A stretch of 64,000 bases of DNA from Nitrosospira briensis C-128 (GCF_000619905.2 NZ_CP012371.1:62001-126000); one strand, 5' to 3'; counted from the stretch's first letter, positions 16,275-26,011 are shown. The notes: a model not told the origin generated them from the sequence alone. A program made the numbers and translations.

Positions 16275-17168
16275 TTAATGCCGCTTGCGCAGGTACCATT
16301 GAAGAAAATCGGATATTCGATTCTCGTATTCTTTACCGGCATAGGCGTGCATATTGAAGTGTCCTCCGCCGGGGACGATCCAGATTTCTTTCGGCTGCCG
16401 GGCGGCATCAAACAGGCGTTCGGCTTCCGCCATTGTCGTATGCTGATCGTCGGTACCGGAAATCAGCAGTAATGGTGAGTTGAGATCGCCTATGCGGCTG
16501 ATGGGGTTCAACTCATCGGGAGAGGCGTTCAGACGAAACGATAGCTGTGACAGCAGGAGTGGAGAAAAAATCGGGCCGATCTGCCCGAGATGGAGCCTCA
16601 AGCGGTTTTCGACAGCTTCCTTGATGGTAGGATGGAGCGATTCGAGCACCACCGCGTCAAGCCGCAACGGATTTTTCGCGAGCACGATTGCGGCTGCCCC
16701 TAGTGAGACCCCGATGGCTGCGACCCCTTCGCCGGGGAAAGTATTACGCAGATAGGCTACTGCGGCTTCCACGTCTTCCGACTCGCGCAAGCCGAAGGTG
16801 ATCCGGTCTCCCGGTGTTTCGCCATGTGCCTGGAGATCGATGAGGAGAACGCTGTACCCTTGCTCATTCAGGAACTTGGCACGGCTCAGCATTTCGACGC
16901 GATTGCTCCGGATCGAATGCACGAGCAACACTGCGCCGTCACCTCGGGTTCCCCGCGCCAGCCAGCCGTGCACACCGGAATTCTTCTCTTCCCTTGAATG
17001 AGTACTGACGGGTATTTGTACCGGCTCGACCGGAAAATCGGTTGATAGCGTGTTGACGGCAGTAGGCGTCGCGCCTGATAAAAGTTCGCCAACACCGAAG
17101 GCGATAATCAATATGGCCACGATGCAGGAAAATAGGGCAAGCACGCCGAGCAGAATCAAGCGGCGCAT
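16275..17168 (-). CDS. Alpha/beta hydrolase, membrane-anchored
   Basis: 297 residues with an N-terminal membrane segment (about residues 5-27) and the hydrolase fold behind it, so the enzyme should face the periplasm. Candidate catalytic triad: Ser in the nucleophile elbow GVSLGAA (about residue 154), Asp in GTDDQHT (about 241) and His in GGGHFN (about 267). The family covers esterases, lipases and peptidases of the BAAT/dienelactone type. It is convergent with the desaturase and has no operon partner. Confidence 0.88.
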   Translation of the reverse strand: MRRLILLGVLALFSCIVAILIIAFGVGELLSGATPTAVNTLSTDFPVEPVQIPVSTHSREEKNSGVHGWLARGTRGDGAVLLVHSIRSNRVEMLSRAKFLNEQGYSVLLIDLQAHGETPGDRITFGLRESEDVEAAVAYLRNTFPGEGVAAIGVSLGAAAIVLAKNPLRLDAVVLESLHPTIKEAVENRLRLHLGQIGPIFSPLLLSQLSFRLNASPDELNPISRIGDLNSPLLLISGTDDQHTTMAEAERLFDAARQPKEIWIVPGGGHFNMHAYAGKEYENRISDFLQWYLRKRH

Positions 17169-17314
17169 AGTTGGCTGCTCATGGTCGATTCATGGTAGGA
17201 ATGGCTGATATAAACCCCGGTTACTTTCCCATACGGGTTTTGCGTGAGGCCAAGCAATGTCGTGGTGGGTGAGTTCTCAGGTGGAGGGGGGCGATTCAAA
17301 ATAAGACTGGCTGG

Positions 17315-19420
17315 TCATGTTCCTTGCACGCTTGGCTTTTGCATCCATCCGATCAGATTTTCAATGGCAGCAACCAGTTCATGCGATTCGACGGGTTTCG
17401 AGAGATGCATCTGATAACCGGCAGTTATCGCTCTCGTCCGATCTTCGGAGTGGGCAAAGGCGCTCAGGGCAATGGCAGGGGTTTTTCCTCCGTGCGTTGC
17501 GGGAAGACTTCTTACTTCGCGGATGAATTGGTATCCATCTTTTTCCGGCATGCCGATATCGCTTACTATCACATCGGGCCACTGGTTTTTCAGGATTTCC
17601 AGACCCTCTGCGGCGGTGGCAGCGGTAATCACGTCGGCTTGAAATAGCGTAAGCACCTCCTTGATGAGTTCGCGCGCATCCTGTTCGTCATCAATGACCA
17701 GTACTTTTACGCCGGGAAGCGTGGTATGCCCATTCTTAAAGGCAATTTGCGTGGACGCTGCGGAATGCTGGTCTTTTCTTTCGCTGATGGGAGCGAGCGG
17801 CAGGCTGATGATAAACGCCGACCCTTTATCCTCGCCATCGCTTTCCGCCCGAACCGTTCCTCCGTGAAGTCCCACGAGTTGCTTCACGATGGCAAGTCCC
17901 AGGCCGAGGCCGCCGTGATTGCGCGTAAGTGTGGAGTCAGCCTGGCGGAAACGGTCAAAAACGTATGCGAGGAACTCAGGTTTGATGCCCATTCCTGAAT
18001 CCCTTACGATAATATGGAGATGAGAAGCGACGCGCTCGACTATAACCTCTACGGTACCGCCCTTGGGAGTAAATTTAACCGCATTGGAAAGGAGGTTCCA
18101 GATGACCTGCTGAAGCCGGTTATTGTCACCCGAAACCCATCCTGCGGCCGGATCGATGATTTTTCGAATGCGAATCCCTTTGGCCTCGGCTGCCGGGGCA
18201 ATGGATTCAACAGCCGCTTCGGCGATACCGGCAAAATCCAGCCGCTGTACATCAAGTCTTACCTTTCCGGAGATGATACTGCTCATTTCGAGCAGGTCTT
18301 CGATAAGCTTGTTCTGCGCACGCGCATTCCGCTCGATGGTTTCCAGGCCTCGCTGAATGTCTTCCTTGCCCATTGTTCCCTGCAATATGAGCTGTGACCA
18401 TCCAAGGATCGCGTTGAGCGGGGTCCTGAGCTCGTGAGACAAGGTGGCGAGAAATTCATCCTTCAACTGATTGGCGCGCTCGGCTTCGCTTCTTGCGATT
18501 CTTTCGTTCTCAAGAAGTTGTTTTTTTTCCTCGTCCGCTCGCTTTATAGGATCGATATCGGTATTTGAACCGACCCACATCAATATATTTCCCCTGGCAT
18601 CACGTCTGGCCTGAGTCTGGATCAAATGCCAGCGGTAATCCCCGTCGGCCCGCCGGAAACGGCATTCCATCCGAAAAGGCTCACCCGTGTTCAGAGAGTG
18701 ATGCCAGCGCCCGATGCTCTCATCCATATCTTCGGGATGGATGAGTTTTGTCCATTCCCAGCCGGCCATTTGCTCAGGGGCAAGGCCCGTATAATCTTTC
18801 CACTGCTGATTGAAATAATCCAGGGTTCCGTCGGCCCGGGCGGTGAATATTTTTTGCGGCATTGCCTCAGCCATGAAACGCAAGCGCTCGGTGCTTTCGC
18901 GCAGTGCTTCCTCAGCGTGCTTGCGTGCCGTGATGTCTCTAAAGCTCCAAATGCGGCCGACGCTCCGCTCTTCGATATGCTGTATCTTTGAAAAGCGCTC
19001 GAACACTCTGCCATCAGTCAGTTCCAGCAAATCATAACTATCTGGCGGCCAGGTTGCGTAGATTTCCTCCAGCTTATCCAGGAATTGCCGTGGATCCGCC
19101 AAATGCTTGCAGCAGAGTTTCATAAGATGCCGGTGTTGCCCCGTATCGATAATGGCGGGGTGGATTTGCCACATCTCCAGATATCGTTCGTTGAAGCGAA
19201 GTACATTATCATGCTCGTCGGTAACCAGGATTCCATCGGCTGTCGATTCTATGGTGGCACGCAGGATAGACAGGGAGTGGTCAAGTTGCCTGCTTTTCTC
19301 TTCCAACGCTTCCTTGACCTGCTTGAGCTCGTGTTCGACAAGCTCGCTCGCCTGAAGAATGGTATTGGAAGTTTGCAAGATGTGGGAGCGTGGCCGCTTT
19401 TCATCATTATCTTCCGTCAT
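17315..19420 (-). CDS. Hybrid sensor histidine kinase (PAS-PAS-HisKA-HATPase-REC)
   Basis: Soluble 701-residue hybrid kinase without membrane segments. In order: a coiled N-terminus, a PAS domain (about 55-165), a second PAS/PAC domain (about 175-290, with LDYFNQQWKDYTG), HisKA with the phospho-acceptor in LSHELRTPLNAILGW (His about 327), an HATPase with DSGMGI and GLGLGLAIVKQ, and a C-terminal receiver with DVIVSDIGMPEKDG (Asp about 618) and LSKPV. It probably senses a cytoplasmic redox or ligand cue through PAS. No dedicated response regulator is adjacent, so phosphotransfer likely goes elsewhere. Confidence 0.93.
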   Translation of the reverse strand: MTEDNDEKRPRSHILQTSNTILQASELVEHELKQVKEALEEKSRQLDHSLSILRATIESTADGILVTDEHDNVLRFNERYLEMWQIHPAIIDTGQHRHLMKLCCKHLADPRQFLDKLEEIYATWPPDSYDLLELTDGRVFERFSKIQHIEERSVGRIWSFRDITARKHAEEALRESTERLRFMAEAMPQKIFTARADGTLDYFNQQWKDYTGLAPEQMAGWEWTKLIHPEDMDESIGRWHHSLNTGEPFRMECRFRRADGDYRWHLIQTQARRDARGNILMWVGSNTDIDPIKRADEEKKQLLENERIARSEAERANQLKDEFLATLSHELRTPLNAILGWSQLILQGTMGKEDIQRGLETIERNARAQNKLIEDLLEMSSIISGKVRLDVQRLDFAGIAEAAVESIAPAAEAKGIRIRKIIDPAAGWVSGDNNRLQQVIWNLLSNAVKFTPKGGTVEVIVERVASHLHIIVRDSGMGIKPEFLAYVFDRFRQADSTLTRNHGGLGLGLAIVKQLVGLHGGTVRAESDGEDKGSAFIISLPLAPISERKDQHSAASTQIAFKNGHTTLPGVKVLVIDDEQDARELIKEVLTLFQADVITAATAAEGLEILKNQWPDVIVSDIGMPEKDGYQFIREVRSLPATHGGKTPAIALSAFAHSEDRTRAITAGYQMHLSKPVESHELVAAIENLIGWMQKPSVQGT

Positions 19421-20339
19421 TGCGTCATTCCTTTTTAAAATCCTGGCCAGCTATAAACAACAAGGTAGCAGTAAACAGTGGGCGCCAAGCCTGTAATTTT
19501 CTTTGACAATGGTATACGCGGTAGGTTTTATTTTCATGGGCATTGTCCACCCTGTTTAATCCCTGAGTTCAATCAAGAGAATCTGTTAGGTCCATCAACT
19601 CCACCTCAGAAGACTAAACAATACCGTTTTTCCGGATCAGTTCGTTACATAACGGCATTAGTATATATGGGGCCGGTTCTTTTCTTAATCCGTATCAACG
19701 ATATCGCGCCCTGTTCCGAGAAAATCATCACGGTCATGGCATAATTTCTTTTTTCTTGAGCATAATGCCGCAAGTTCGAGGGTGTGCGAGCAAGCGAAGC
19801 ACAAGATCATGCTAGTCTGCACGATAACGAGATGTGGAAAAAATAGTTTGGCTACATCTTCTCGAGTGTGCCTGGTGATCAAACGAGGTATCGAATATCA
19901 AAGTGCTGAAGTTGAACCGGAGGAGCGGGTATACATGATTCAGGCAGAAATGCCGGACTGGTAGCGCGGCAGCGAAATGGGCGAGCTAATCTTTAGGCAT
20001 GATGGGGTGAATCGAAGTCGAGCCAATCTCGACATGGTTCAGGAATCTTCAGTTTGCGGTTAACTTCATGCTTTTGCTGCCTTCCGCCGCCTTATTATTG
20101 AGGGCATGAAGCTCATGCAGAGCTATAATGACGTGATCGTGACTTGATGCGTGCTAAACATCCTCCAGATCCGGAGGGATGGGGCAGGCGCCGTGTTTGT
20201 GGCGGTAAGCGAGAAAACCGAAGTAATCAAGATGCGCGCGTGGAGTCGGAACGTCACCGATTCAAAGAGCGTTACAAGCAAAACGAATACAGCTGCTGGA
20301 AGAAGCATTCCGTAATGCCCCGATCCCGGGTCATGGGTC
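19421..20339. other. Gene-free interval between two hybrid kinases
   Basis: About 920 bases between two divergently read kinases. Short open frames (for example about 19782-19964) have no convincing start context or family match. It should hold both kinase promoters. I see no RNA gene or strong hairpin; it may include degraded sequence. Confidence 0.4.
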
Positions 20340-22250
20340 ATGAATCATGGAATCGACGTCACCGAGCATGTGAAAATGCGCCAAAAAACCGAAAAGACGA
20401 TGCGCGAAGCACAGGAGCGCTGCCTAACTGCATTTGAGATCGACACGGTCGGTGTTATTTTCTTCAATAAGGACAACCGGATTACGGAAGCGAACGGTGC
20501 CTTTCTGAAGATGAGTGGCTTCAGCCGCAAAGATGCGAGCGCGGGTCTATTGCGGTGCGACGACCTTACGCCGGCAGAATGGAAGACAGTCTCTTCGAAG
20601 GCTACGGAGGAACTCAAGGCAACGGGCCGCATTTCTCCTTATGAAAAGGAATTATTTCGCAAGGACGGTTCGCGCTGGTGGGCATTGATTGCAGCAAAAG
20701 AACTCAACGATAACGAGGGCGTCGGGTATCTTATTGACATAACCGAACGCAAACAGGCCGAGCAGAGTCTGCGCGAGAGCGAGGCAAGATTCCGCGCTAT
20801 CGCGGAAGCGTCCCCGGCATTGACCTGGCAAGTGGATGCGAAGGGGAATGCGGTTTATCTTAACCAGCGATTTCTGGACATGCTCGGCATTGCCCTGGAA
20901 GATCTGATGCCCACCGGATGGCGCTCGGTCATTCATCCGGACGATGCGCCGGCGTACGTGGCAGCGTTCGAGCAGGCATTACACGACCGCGCACGTTTTC
21001 AGCATCGGGTCAGGATCAAGACCGCAGAAGGGGAATGGCGCTGGCTGAAGTCTTACGCGCTGCCGTGGTTTACCACCGCCGGCGAGTATGCGGGCCACAT
21101 CGGCATATCAATAGATATCACCGAGGCGGTCAATGCGGAAACAGCCCTGCTGTATGCCGACCGCTGCAAGGATGAGTTTCTGGCCACGCTTGCGCATGAG
21201 CTGCGTAATCCGCTTGCGCCGATTGCCAACGCACTGGAGATCATCGCGCGTCCTGGCGGCGCGGCGGATGTTCCGCGCCTGCTGCCGATGATCAACCGGC
21301 AAGTCAACCATATGGTCAGGCTGGTGGATGATCTGCTGGAGATATCGCGCATCACCAGTGGGAAGGTGGAGCTGCGGCAAGCTCCCACGGATCTGGCTGT
21401 TGTGCTGTGCAATGCTGTCGAGGCAGGCAGGGCGCAGATCAGCGAGAAGAAACATAAATTGGATGTATCCATGCCTGAGGTGCCTTTAATCGTTTACGCC
21501 GACCCCGTACGCCTTGAGCAGGTATTCACGAATCTGCTCAACAATGCAGCACGATATACCAGAGAGGGCGGGCGGATCTGGCTGACTGTCCGTCAGGAAG
21601 GCGATAGCGCCCTCATATCCGTGCGGGACAACGGTATCGGAATCTTGCCGGAGATGCTGCCCCGTTTGTTCGACATGTTCGCTCAGGAACGACGAAATGG
21701 TGACGGAGTGCAGGGTGGGCTTGGTATTGGGCTCAACCTGGTCTATCGTCTCGTTAAAATGCACGGTGGTACGGTCGAAGCCACAAGCGAGGGGGAGGAT
21801 AAAGGCAGCGAATTTATCGTACGTTTGCCGTTATCGGAAATGACCATGCATGGAAAAACGCCTGAACCGCCGAAAACGGACGCCACGGCGCGCAAGTTGC
21901 GCGTATTGGTGGTAGACGATAATCATGATGCGGCCGAAGTGCTTGTCATGTTGCTTGAATCGATGGGCCTCGATGTCAAGGGTGTTAATAGCGGTCCGGC
22001 AGCACTTGCGATTATTCCTGATTACCGGCCCAATGTAATCCTCATGGATATCGGCATGCCGGGCATGGATGGTAACGAAGTGGCACGCTGCATTCGCCAG
22101 CAACCGCAGTTCGACGATATCAAGCTGATAGCATTGACTGGCTGGGGCCAGGAGAAAGACCGCCGGCTCTCGCATGAGAGCGGCTTTGATTATCACCTCA
22201 CCAAACCCGTGAATTTCAAGGTGCTCAAGGATTTGATCACCGCCATTTAG
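20340..22250 (+). CDS. Hybrid sensor histidine kinase (PAS-PAS-HisKA-HATPase-REC)
   Basis: Second soluble hybrid kinase, 636 residues. A first PAS domain with PAC (about 30-140) is followed by a second PAS (about 150-265, ending GISIDITEA), HisKA with [16 protein letters not shown] (His about 286), an HATPase with [12 protein letters not shown] and [13 protein letters not shown], and a receiver with VNILMD-type [13 protein letters not shown] (Asp about 569) and LTKPV. It has the same architecture as the kinase to its left but a distinct sequence, so it is probably an ancient paralogue. A remnant of a family B repeat starts at the base after its stop codon. Confidence 0.93.
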   Translation: MNHGIDVTEHVKMRQKTEKTMREAQERCLTAFEIDTVGVIFFNKDNRITEANGAFLKMSGFSRKDASAGLLRCDDLTPAEWKTVSSKATEELKATGRISPYEKELFRKDGSRWWALIAAKELNDNEGVGYLIDITERKQAEQSLRESEARFRAIAEASPALTWQVDAKGNAVYLNQRFLDMLGIALEDLMPTGWRSVIHPDDAPAYVAAFEQALHDRARFQHRVRIKTAEGEWRWLKSYALPWFTTAGEYAGHIGISIDITEAVNAETALLYADRCKDEFLATLAHELRNPLAPIANALEIIARPGGAADVPRLLPMINRQVNHMVRLVDDLLEISRITSGKVELRQAPTDLAVVLCNAVEAGRAQISEKKHKLDVSMPEVPLIVYADPVRLEQVFTNLLNNAARYTREGGRIWLTVRQEGDSALISVRDNGIGILPEMLPRLFDMFAQERRNGDGVQGGLGIGLNLVYRLVKMHGGTVEATSEGEDKGSEFIVRLPLSEMTMHGKTPEPPKTDATARKLRVLVVDDNHDAAEVLVMLLESMGLDVKGVNSGPAALAIIPDYRPNVILMDIGMPGMDGNEVARCIRQQPQFDDIKLIALTGWGQEKDRRLSHESGFDYHLTKPVNFKVLKDLITAI

Positions 22251-22286
22251 CAGCCTGTTGGACTCAAAGGCAATCGGCTCAGCGGC
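22251..22286 (-). repeat. Family B inverted-repeat remnant
   Basis: Begins at the first base after the stop of the hybrid kinase and matches the terminal 35 bases of the family B element (CAGCCTGTTGGACTCAAAGG against CAGCCTGTCGGCCTTAAAGG at 43446). The rest of the element is absent or too degraded to recognise. Confidence 0.6.
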
Positions 22287-22309
22287 TGGGGTTTAGTTTG
22301 AACGAGATC

Positions 22310-22579
22310 TCAGAGCCGCTGCGGTTGGATGATGGCACCCACTGTGAGGATGGCCCGAAACGCGTCAACGTTTTGCTGCAGAATATGCGGCCAAATGACG
22401 TGGAGCGGAGATCCATGCCGATTGACCAGGCCCAGGAGTGTGTGCGGTGACGAATAGACCATATCCGCTATGCTTTGATTGAGAACGGGTGGCAGTGCGA
22501 TTGGGATCGAGGCACGTATGTGCCCGGCTTCGTTCTCCACCAATAGGAAATTATCTTGCATGCCGTGCTCCCGCCTCAA
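22310..22579 (-). CDS. Hypothetical small protein, doubtful
   Basis: An open frame of up to 89 residues downstream of the TonB-receptor remnant on the same strand. The start would be TTG at 22579 or the ATG at codon 7. The composition looks protein-like ([35 protein letters not shown]) but I do not recognise a family. It may be a surviving fragment of a gene that followed the receptor. Confidence 0.35.
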   Translation of the reverse strand: MRREHGMQDNFLLVENEAGHIRASIPIALPPVLNQSIADMVYSSPHTLLGLVNRHGSPLHVIWPHILQQNVDAFRAILTVGAIIQPQRL

Positions 22580-22580
22580 C

Positions 22581-22850
22581 TCAGAAGTCGACCGTGACCG
22601 ATACCCGATACCAGTACGGTGCGCGGCGTGCCTGGCGATAAAGTGCTGAAAGAGGCCACGCCTGCCCAGTAGTTGCTATCGAATGCATTAGAGGACACTA
22701 GCCCGTACGGTAGCGGATTTTCCGGCTACCTTGGTGCCGTAGCGTGCGCCAAAGTCAAACGTGGTCCAGGAAGGCACGCTTTGCGTATTCGCCTGGTTGA
22801 TATATCGTTTGCCGGTGTGAATAAAGTTCTCGGTCAAGGCTTTAACTGCT
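22581..22850 (-). pseudogene. C-terminal remnant of TonB-dependent siderophore receptor
   Basis: Reading leftward, one frame gives ALTENFIHTGKRYINQ and PSWTTFDFGARYGTKV, the penultimate strands of a TonB-dependent receptor barrel. After a frameshift comes FDSNYWAGVASFSTLSPG TPRTVLVS, and after another YRVSVTVDF followed by stop, the classic C-terminal strand ending in Phe. At least two frameshifts and loss of the plug and most of the barrel make it non-functional. The intact gene would have imported a ferric siderophore. Confidence 0.82.
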
Positions 22851-22940
22851 CCTCATTCGGAGTGGCTGAATCGAGCAAAGGTCGTCTCAGAATACGGAAA
22901 TCTTGCCTGTGCCTGGCTACTCCGGGATGGGCAGGAACGT

Positions 22941-23422
22941 AATCATCACCACGCGCATCACGCTCAGGAAACTCATGGCCATCATCATGACCTTAACCTG
23001 CGCTTCGCATATCTCCATGTCGCCGCCGACGCCGTCACCTCGGTGTCGCCATCTTTGCACTGATTGGTGGCAAGTTCTGGGAAGCAAACCGGCTTGATCC
23101 GGTAATGGGTATTGTCGGGGCCGGATTGGTCGCAGTGTGGGCCTATGGACTGTTGCGTGATTCGGGGCGCGTTCTTCTCGATGCCGAGATGAATGCCCCG
23201 GTAGTGCCCGGGATCAGAGAGGTTATAGGGGCCAACCCGATCAAAGCCAACATCTGTGACTTGCATGTATGATGGCGCGTCGGCAAGAGCAAATACGCGT
23301 GCATTCTTTCGCTCGTGACTGCGGATAATGTCGAACCCGATTATTTCAAGCGGCAACTAAGGGTTCATGAAGAACTGGTTCACATCTCAGTGGAAGTGAA
23401 TCGTCATCGCCCGCCGGCTTGA
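22941..23422 (+). pseudogene. Decayed CDF cation efflux transporter (DmeF-like)
   Basis: A His-rich stretch (NHHHAHH, HGHHHDLNLRFAYLHVAADA) is followed by a frameshift, then FALIGGKFWEANRLDPVMG and VWAYGLLRDSGRVLLDAEM. These match the His-loop, TM4-TM5 and TM6 region of cation diffusion facilitators of the DmeF type. An in-frame extra TGA interrupts CDLHV/WRVGKSKYA in the cytoplasmic domain. The end, HISVEVNRHRPPA, reaches a natural stop. The first half of the gene is missing. The parent would have exported divalent metals such as Co2+ or Ni2+. Confidence 0.88.
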
Positions 23423-23527
23423 GCTATAAATCTGATGTCAGTTAGTAAGCCCATCGACATATCTTTGCCACAAAGTCGGGCACATAGATTTGTCATTGAC
23501 TCAATGCCTGGCTGGAAATAGAAAATT

Positions 23528-24091
23528 GTGAATCACTTCTCTTTAATAATGCTCGCCCTCGCCATGTCAACGGATTCTTTCGCAGCAGCCATCGGCAAAG
23601 GATCGAGCCTATATAAACCCCGGCTTGCCGAGGCTTTGCGCATGGGCCTGATTTTTGGTGTGGTCGAGGGCATTACCCCGATCATCGGCTGGTTGATCGG
23701 CCAAGCGGCCTCGCAGTTCGTTAAAGACTGGGATCATTGGATAGCATTTGGCTTATTGCTGATCCTGGGCCTGCACATGATTTACAACGGTTTGAAAACC
23801 TCGGAAGAAAAGGAAGAAAAAACCAGGCGGCATGGCTTCTTCCTGCTTGTGGTCACTGCTATTGCCACCAGCATCGATGCTCTTGCCGTTGGCATCGGCT
23901 TGGCATTCATCAATGTCAACATTCTGGTAGCGGCCGCGGCCATTGGCTTGGCTACCATGATTATGGTCACCGTTGGCGCTATGCTGGGCCGCGTATTGGG
24001 TACCCTCGTAGGCCGGCGCGCTGAAGTACTTGGAGGCATCGTGTTGATGTTGGTCGGTGCAATCATCCTGCACGAGCATTTGACCGCATGA
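23528..24091 (+). CDS. mntP: Manganese efflux pump MntP
   Basis: Inner-membrane Mn2+ exporter, 187 residues with six hydrophobic helices in two threefold repeats. Conserved acidic motifs are visible in [17 protein letters not shown] (residues 9-25) and [14 protein letters not shown] (about 115-128), as in the MntP/YebN family. The start is GTG at 23528, fixed by the conserved [16 protein letters not shown] beginning. It follows two metal-transport pseudogenes, so it may be the surviving member of a metal-homeostasis patch. I looked for a yybP-ykoY riboswitch upstream and did not see one. Confidence 0.94.
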   Translation: MNHFSLIMLALAMSTDSFAAAIGKGSSLYKPRLAEALRMGLIFGVVEGITPIIGWLIGQAASQFVKDWDHWIAFGLLLILGLHMIYNGLKTSEEKEEKTRRHGFFLLVVTAIATSIDALAVGIGLAFINVNILVAAAAIGLATMIMVTVGAMLGRVLGTLVGRRAEVLGGIVLMLVGAIILHEHLTA

Positions 24092-24600
24092 GTACAATGA
24101 CGGCAACCGACAGCAGCGGGCCAAGAAACGCGTTCACGCCATAACCCTTGGGCCACTCGTCATAGCCGCGCGCGTCTGCGGCCACGATGTCAACGTCATG
24201 CATCTCGACTTGGGCACCTCGCACCTGGTCACGCGCCAGCAACTGCACCACGCCCATGATGTTCAGATTGCGTAGCGCGAGGCGATCGGTAACGTCTGAC
24301 CGGACAACAGACGCAGCGCCGGTACACCGGTCAGCTCTGCCGTCACCATGATATGCCGTACGCCCGCATCGGCAGCCCCATGGAAGACGCCACGACCGGG
24401 AGGGCAGCGATTCAAATCGGTGCTCACGGTCCAAATAAATCTATTGGTTATTACAGTGAATTCCTGCGGGTATTTTTGCATCTGAACAGGATGATTCCAG
24501 TTGCTGTGGAAAACTGATTTAAATATCTGAAGACTAGCGGATCATCTGCAGAATTCGGAGAATGCCCTTCACTCCGTCAGCTAATTCAGTTGACCATTAG
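24092..24600. other. Interval with possible degraded coding sequence
   Basis: On the minus strand two adjacent frames (about 24263-24481 and 24063-24300) could join through a frameshift into a protein-like text (GVRHIMVTAELTGVPALRLL, then LNIMGVVQLLARDQVRGAQV and GYDEWPKGYGVNAFLGPLL). I do not recognise the family. It may be a broken gene with a C-terminal membrane segment. Confidence 0.3.
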
Positions 24601-24615
24601 AAGATCTTTATCTCC

Positions 24616-24644
24616 TTGACAAAAATAAGGTCTTCACATATTCT
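24616..24644 (+). promoter_or_regulatory. Sigma70 promoter of the 38-residue peptide gene
   Basis: TTGACA at 24616-24621 and TATTCT at 24639-24644 with a 17-base spacer. The -10 box lies inside an array of TTCTTCACATA-like repeats (24631-24673), four imperfect copies of 10-11 bases, which could be an operator overlapping the promoter. Confidence 0.65.
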
Positions 24645-24673
24645 TCACACATTCTTCACATATTATTCACAAG
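24631..24673. repeat. TTCACA tandem repeats over promoter
   Basis: Four imperfect 10-11 base repeats (TCTTCACATA, TTCTTCACACA, TTCTTCACATA, TTATTCACA) spanning the -10 box and start region of the peptide gene. The helical spacing fits cooperative protein binding. Confidence 0.6.
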
Positions 24674-24721
24674 TAGTGCAATGGTGCAAGCTTCGTAATT
24701 AATCAAACGAGGAGCGGTAAA

Positions 24722-24838
24722 ATGAAAACTGAAAACATGAAACCGGAAAACAGTAAGGATGAAAGCACCGAAAATAATAACATTTTTGAACTGGTCCTGA
24801 TCTTGATGTTAACCGGATTGATGGGGCTGGTTTCCTGA
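24722..24838 (+). CDS. 38-residue single-span membrane peptide
   Basis: A short gene with GAGGAGCGG five bases ahead of ATG. The first 20 residues are charged and hydrophilic (KTENMKPENSKDESTENNN); the rest is one hydrophobic helix (IFELVLILMLTGLMGLVS). The whole transcription unit is visible: promoter at 24616, RBS, and a Rho-independent terminator at 24922. I do not recognise a family. It could be a stress- or envelope-associated microprotein. Confidence 0.7.
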   Translation: MKTENMKPENSKDESTENNNIFELVLILMLTGLMGLVS

Positions 24839-24921
24839 CGATTGGAATGACCAGCGTACACGGTTCCTACTGCCGTGTCCCGGCTGGCAAAAGGAAGGTG
24901 CAGTACTGGCTTTCCCTGATC

Positions 24922-24948
24922 AACCCGCTTCGGCGGGTTTTTTATTGT
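24922..24948 (+). terminator. Rho-independent terminator
   Basis: Stem AACCCGC/GCGGGTT closed by a TTCG tetraloop and followed by TTTTTATT. It ends the 38-residue peptide transcript. Confidence 0.9.
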
Positions 24949-25037
24949 CTGCGGAATCCTGGAACCAAGGCTATAGAATCATGAACGCGTCAATGATGGC
25001 GCGTTTGGAAGAATTTACCGTAGCATGAGTTATTAAC

Positions 25038-25189
25038 TCACCTTAAACGTCGGACTGCCTTCAGTGTCTTGCGGTGATCATAATCCGCGTTGTCGCAATA
25101 TTCGCATACCCCAGCCATTTCTGCACCTTGGCAATGTCCGCCTGATAATTCAGCGCATTGATGGCCGCGGTCGCGCGTAGGGCGTGAAC
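25038..25189 (-). pseudogene. C-terminal remnant of tyrosine recombinase/integrase
   Basis: Leftward reading gives HALRATAAINALNYQADIAK and VQKWLGYANIATTRI, the catalytic H-x-x-R box and the second His/Lys region of a XerC/D-type integrase. A one-base frameshift follows, then YDHRKTLKAVRRLR and stop. The catalytic Tyr would lie in the shifted frame (YDHRK). The N-terminal and core parts are absent. This marks an old mobile element insertion. Confidence 0.85.
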
Positions 25190-25556
25190 CTGATTTCAGG
25201 CCAGGCGGGGTGTAGTCAACAGGAAGTTATCCCGCCGCTCCAACCGCAAGGCATGTTACATGAACCTCGAGAATCAGAATCTATCCGTGGTCATGTGCCC
25301 TCATGACAGGAAGATCGTTCGTTCCTGTTTCCATTCAGACGTAATAAATACAAATGAATTAATTTTTTAGGCTTTATGTTCGCCGCCGTACATAAAAGAG
25401 TAGCTACGCTCACTAAGATGTGATCACGTCTCAGTTTTTAATTTTAATAGTGGAGATAAGCTTCCCAAGAGCACTGCCGTCGCTTCAAGCATCAGAATTG
25501 GGTGCCGGAGTGGTATCAACGGGAATTCTTTATTTTTTGGATATCAGGAGATAAAA
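25190..25556. other. Gene-free interval after the integrase remnant
   Basis: About 365 bases with no gene that I can support. It should contain the promoter of the KGG-protein gene; a possible AT-rich region lies at 25340-25460. Confidence 0.4.
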
Positions 25557-25832
25557 ATGCCTACATCAAAAAGCAGTGGTGGTGATAGCAAGCGCGGTTT
25601 TGCCTCGATGGACGAAAATAAGCAGCGCGAAATCGCGAGTAAGGGTGGTAAAGCAGCTCACGAAAAGGGAACCGCCCATGAGTTTGATTCCGCAGAAGCG
25701 CGTGAAGCCGGTCGAAAAGGGGGCGAAGCCTCGCATGGCGGAAAAAGCGGTTCCGGCAGCCGCTCTTCATCTTCCGGCCGTGGCGGATCCTCCATGCAGC
25801 ACGCCAAGGCTGGCAGCCAAAGTCATAAATGA
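25557..25832 (+). CDS. KGG-repeat stress protein
   Basis: Small hydrophilic protein of 91 residues related to YciG/GsiB-type general stress proteins. Two KGG motifs are visible, in REIASKGGKAAHEKG and AREAGRKGGEASHGG, preceded by the usual RGFASMDENKQREIA. A Ser/Gly-rich tail follows. GGAG lies five bases ahead of ATG. Family members are induced by osmotic or general stress and are probably disordered. A family B repeat starts four bases after its stop. Confidence 0.9.
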   Translation: MPTSKSSGGDSKRGFASMDENKQREIASKGGKAAHEKGTAHEFDSAEAREAGRKGGEASHGGKSGSGSRSSSSGRGGSSMQHAKAGSQSHK

Positions 25833-25836
25833 CCAG

Positions 25837-25988
25837 CAGCCTGTCGGGCTTGAAGAATCGCAGCGAAAAAGTGACTGGGCAAGGGGAGATTTTGAAGGCC
25901 AATAGTTATTCTATTGGCCAAAAAAGTGGCGAAATATGAACCAGCCAGACGCTTTTGCAGCCGATTTCCTTTAAGTCCGACAGGCTGC
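25837..25988 (+). mobile_element. Family B inverted-repeat element, copy 1
   Basis: About 150 bases with inverted ends CAGCCTGTCGGGCTTGAAG and the complement of CAGCCTGTCGGACTTAAAG. It matches 43446-43606 in reverse orientation over its whole length, including a central CCAATAGTTATTCTATTGG-type palindrome. No coding capacity; MITE-like. It lies just after the KGG-protein stop codon. Confidence 0.85.
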
Positions 25989-26011
25989 CAGGTAGATAGA
26001 ACCGGAGGAAA

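Noticed and set aside
20144-20437. 97-codon frame overlapping the second hybrid kinase start
   Set aside because: Basic, low-complexity translation overlapping the kinase in another frame with no RBS; not credible.
23423-23527. Manganese riboswitch (yybP-ykoY) upstream of mntP
   Set aside because: Expected conserved loop motifs and a stem-terminator arrangement were not found in the 105-base leader.
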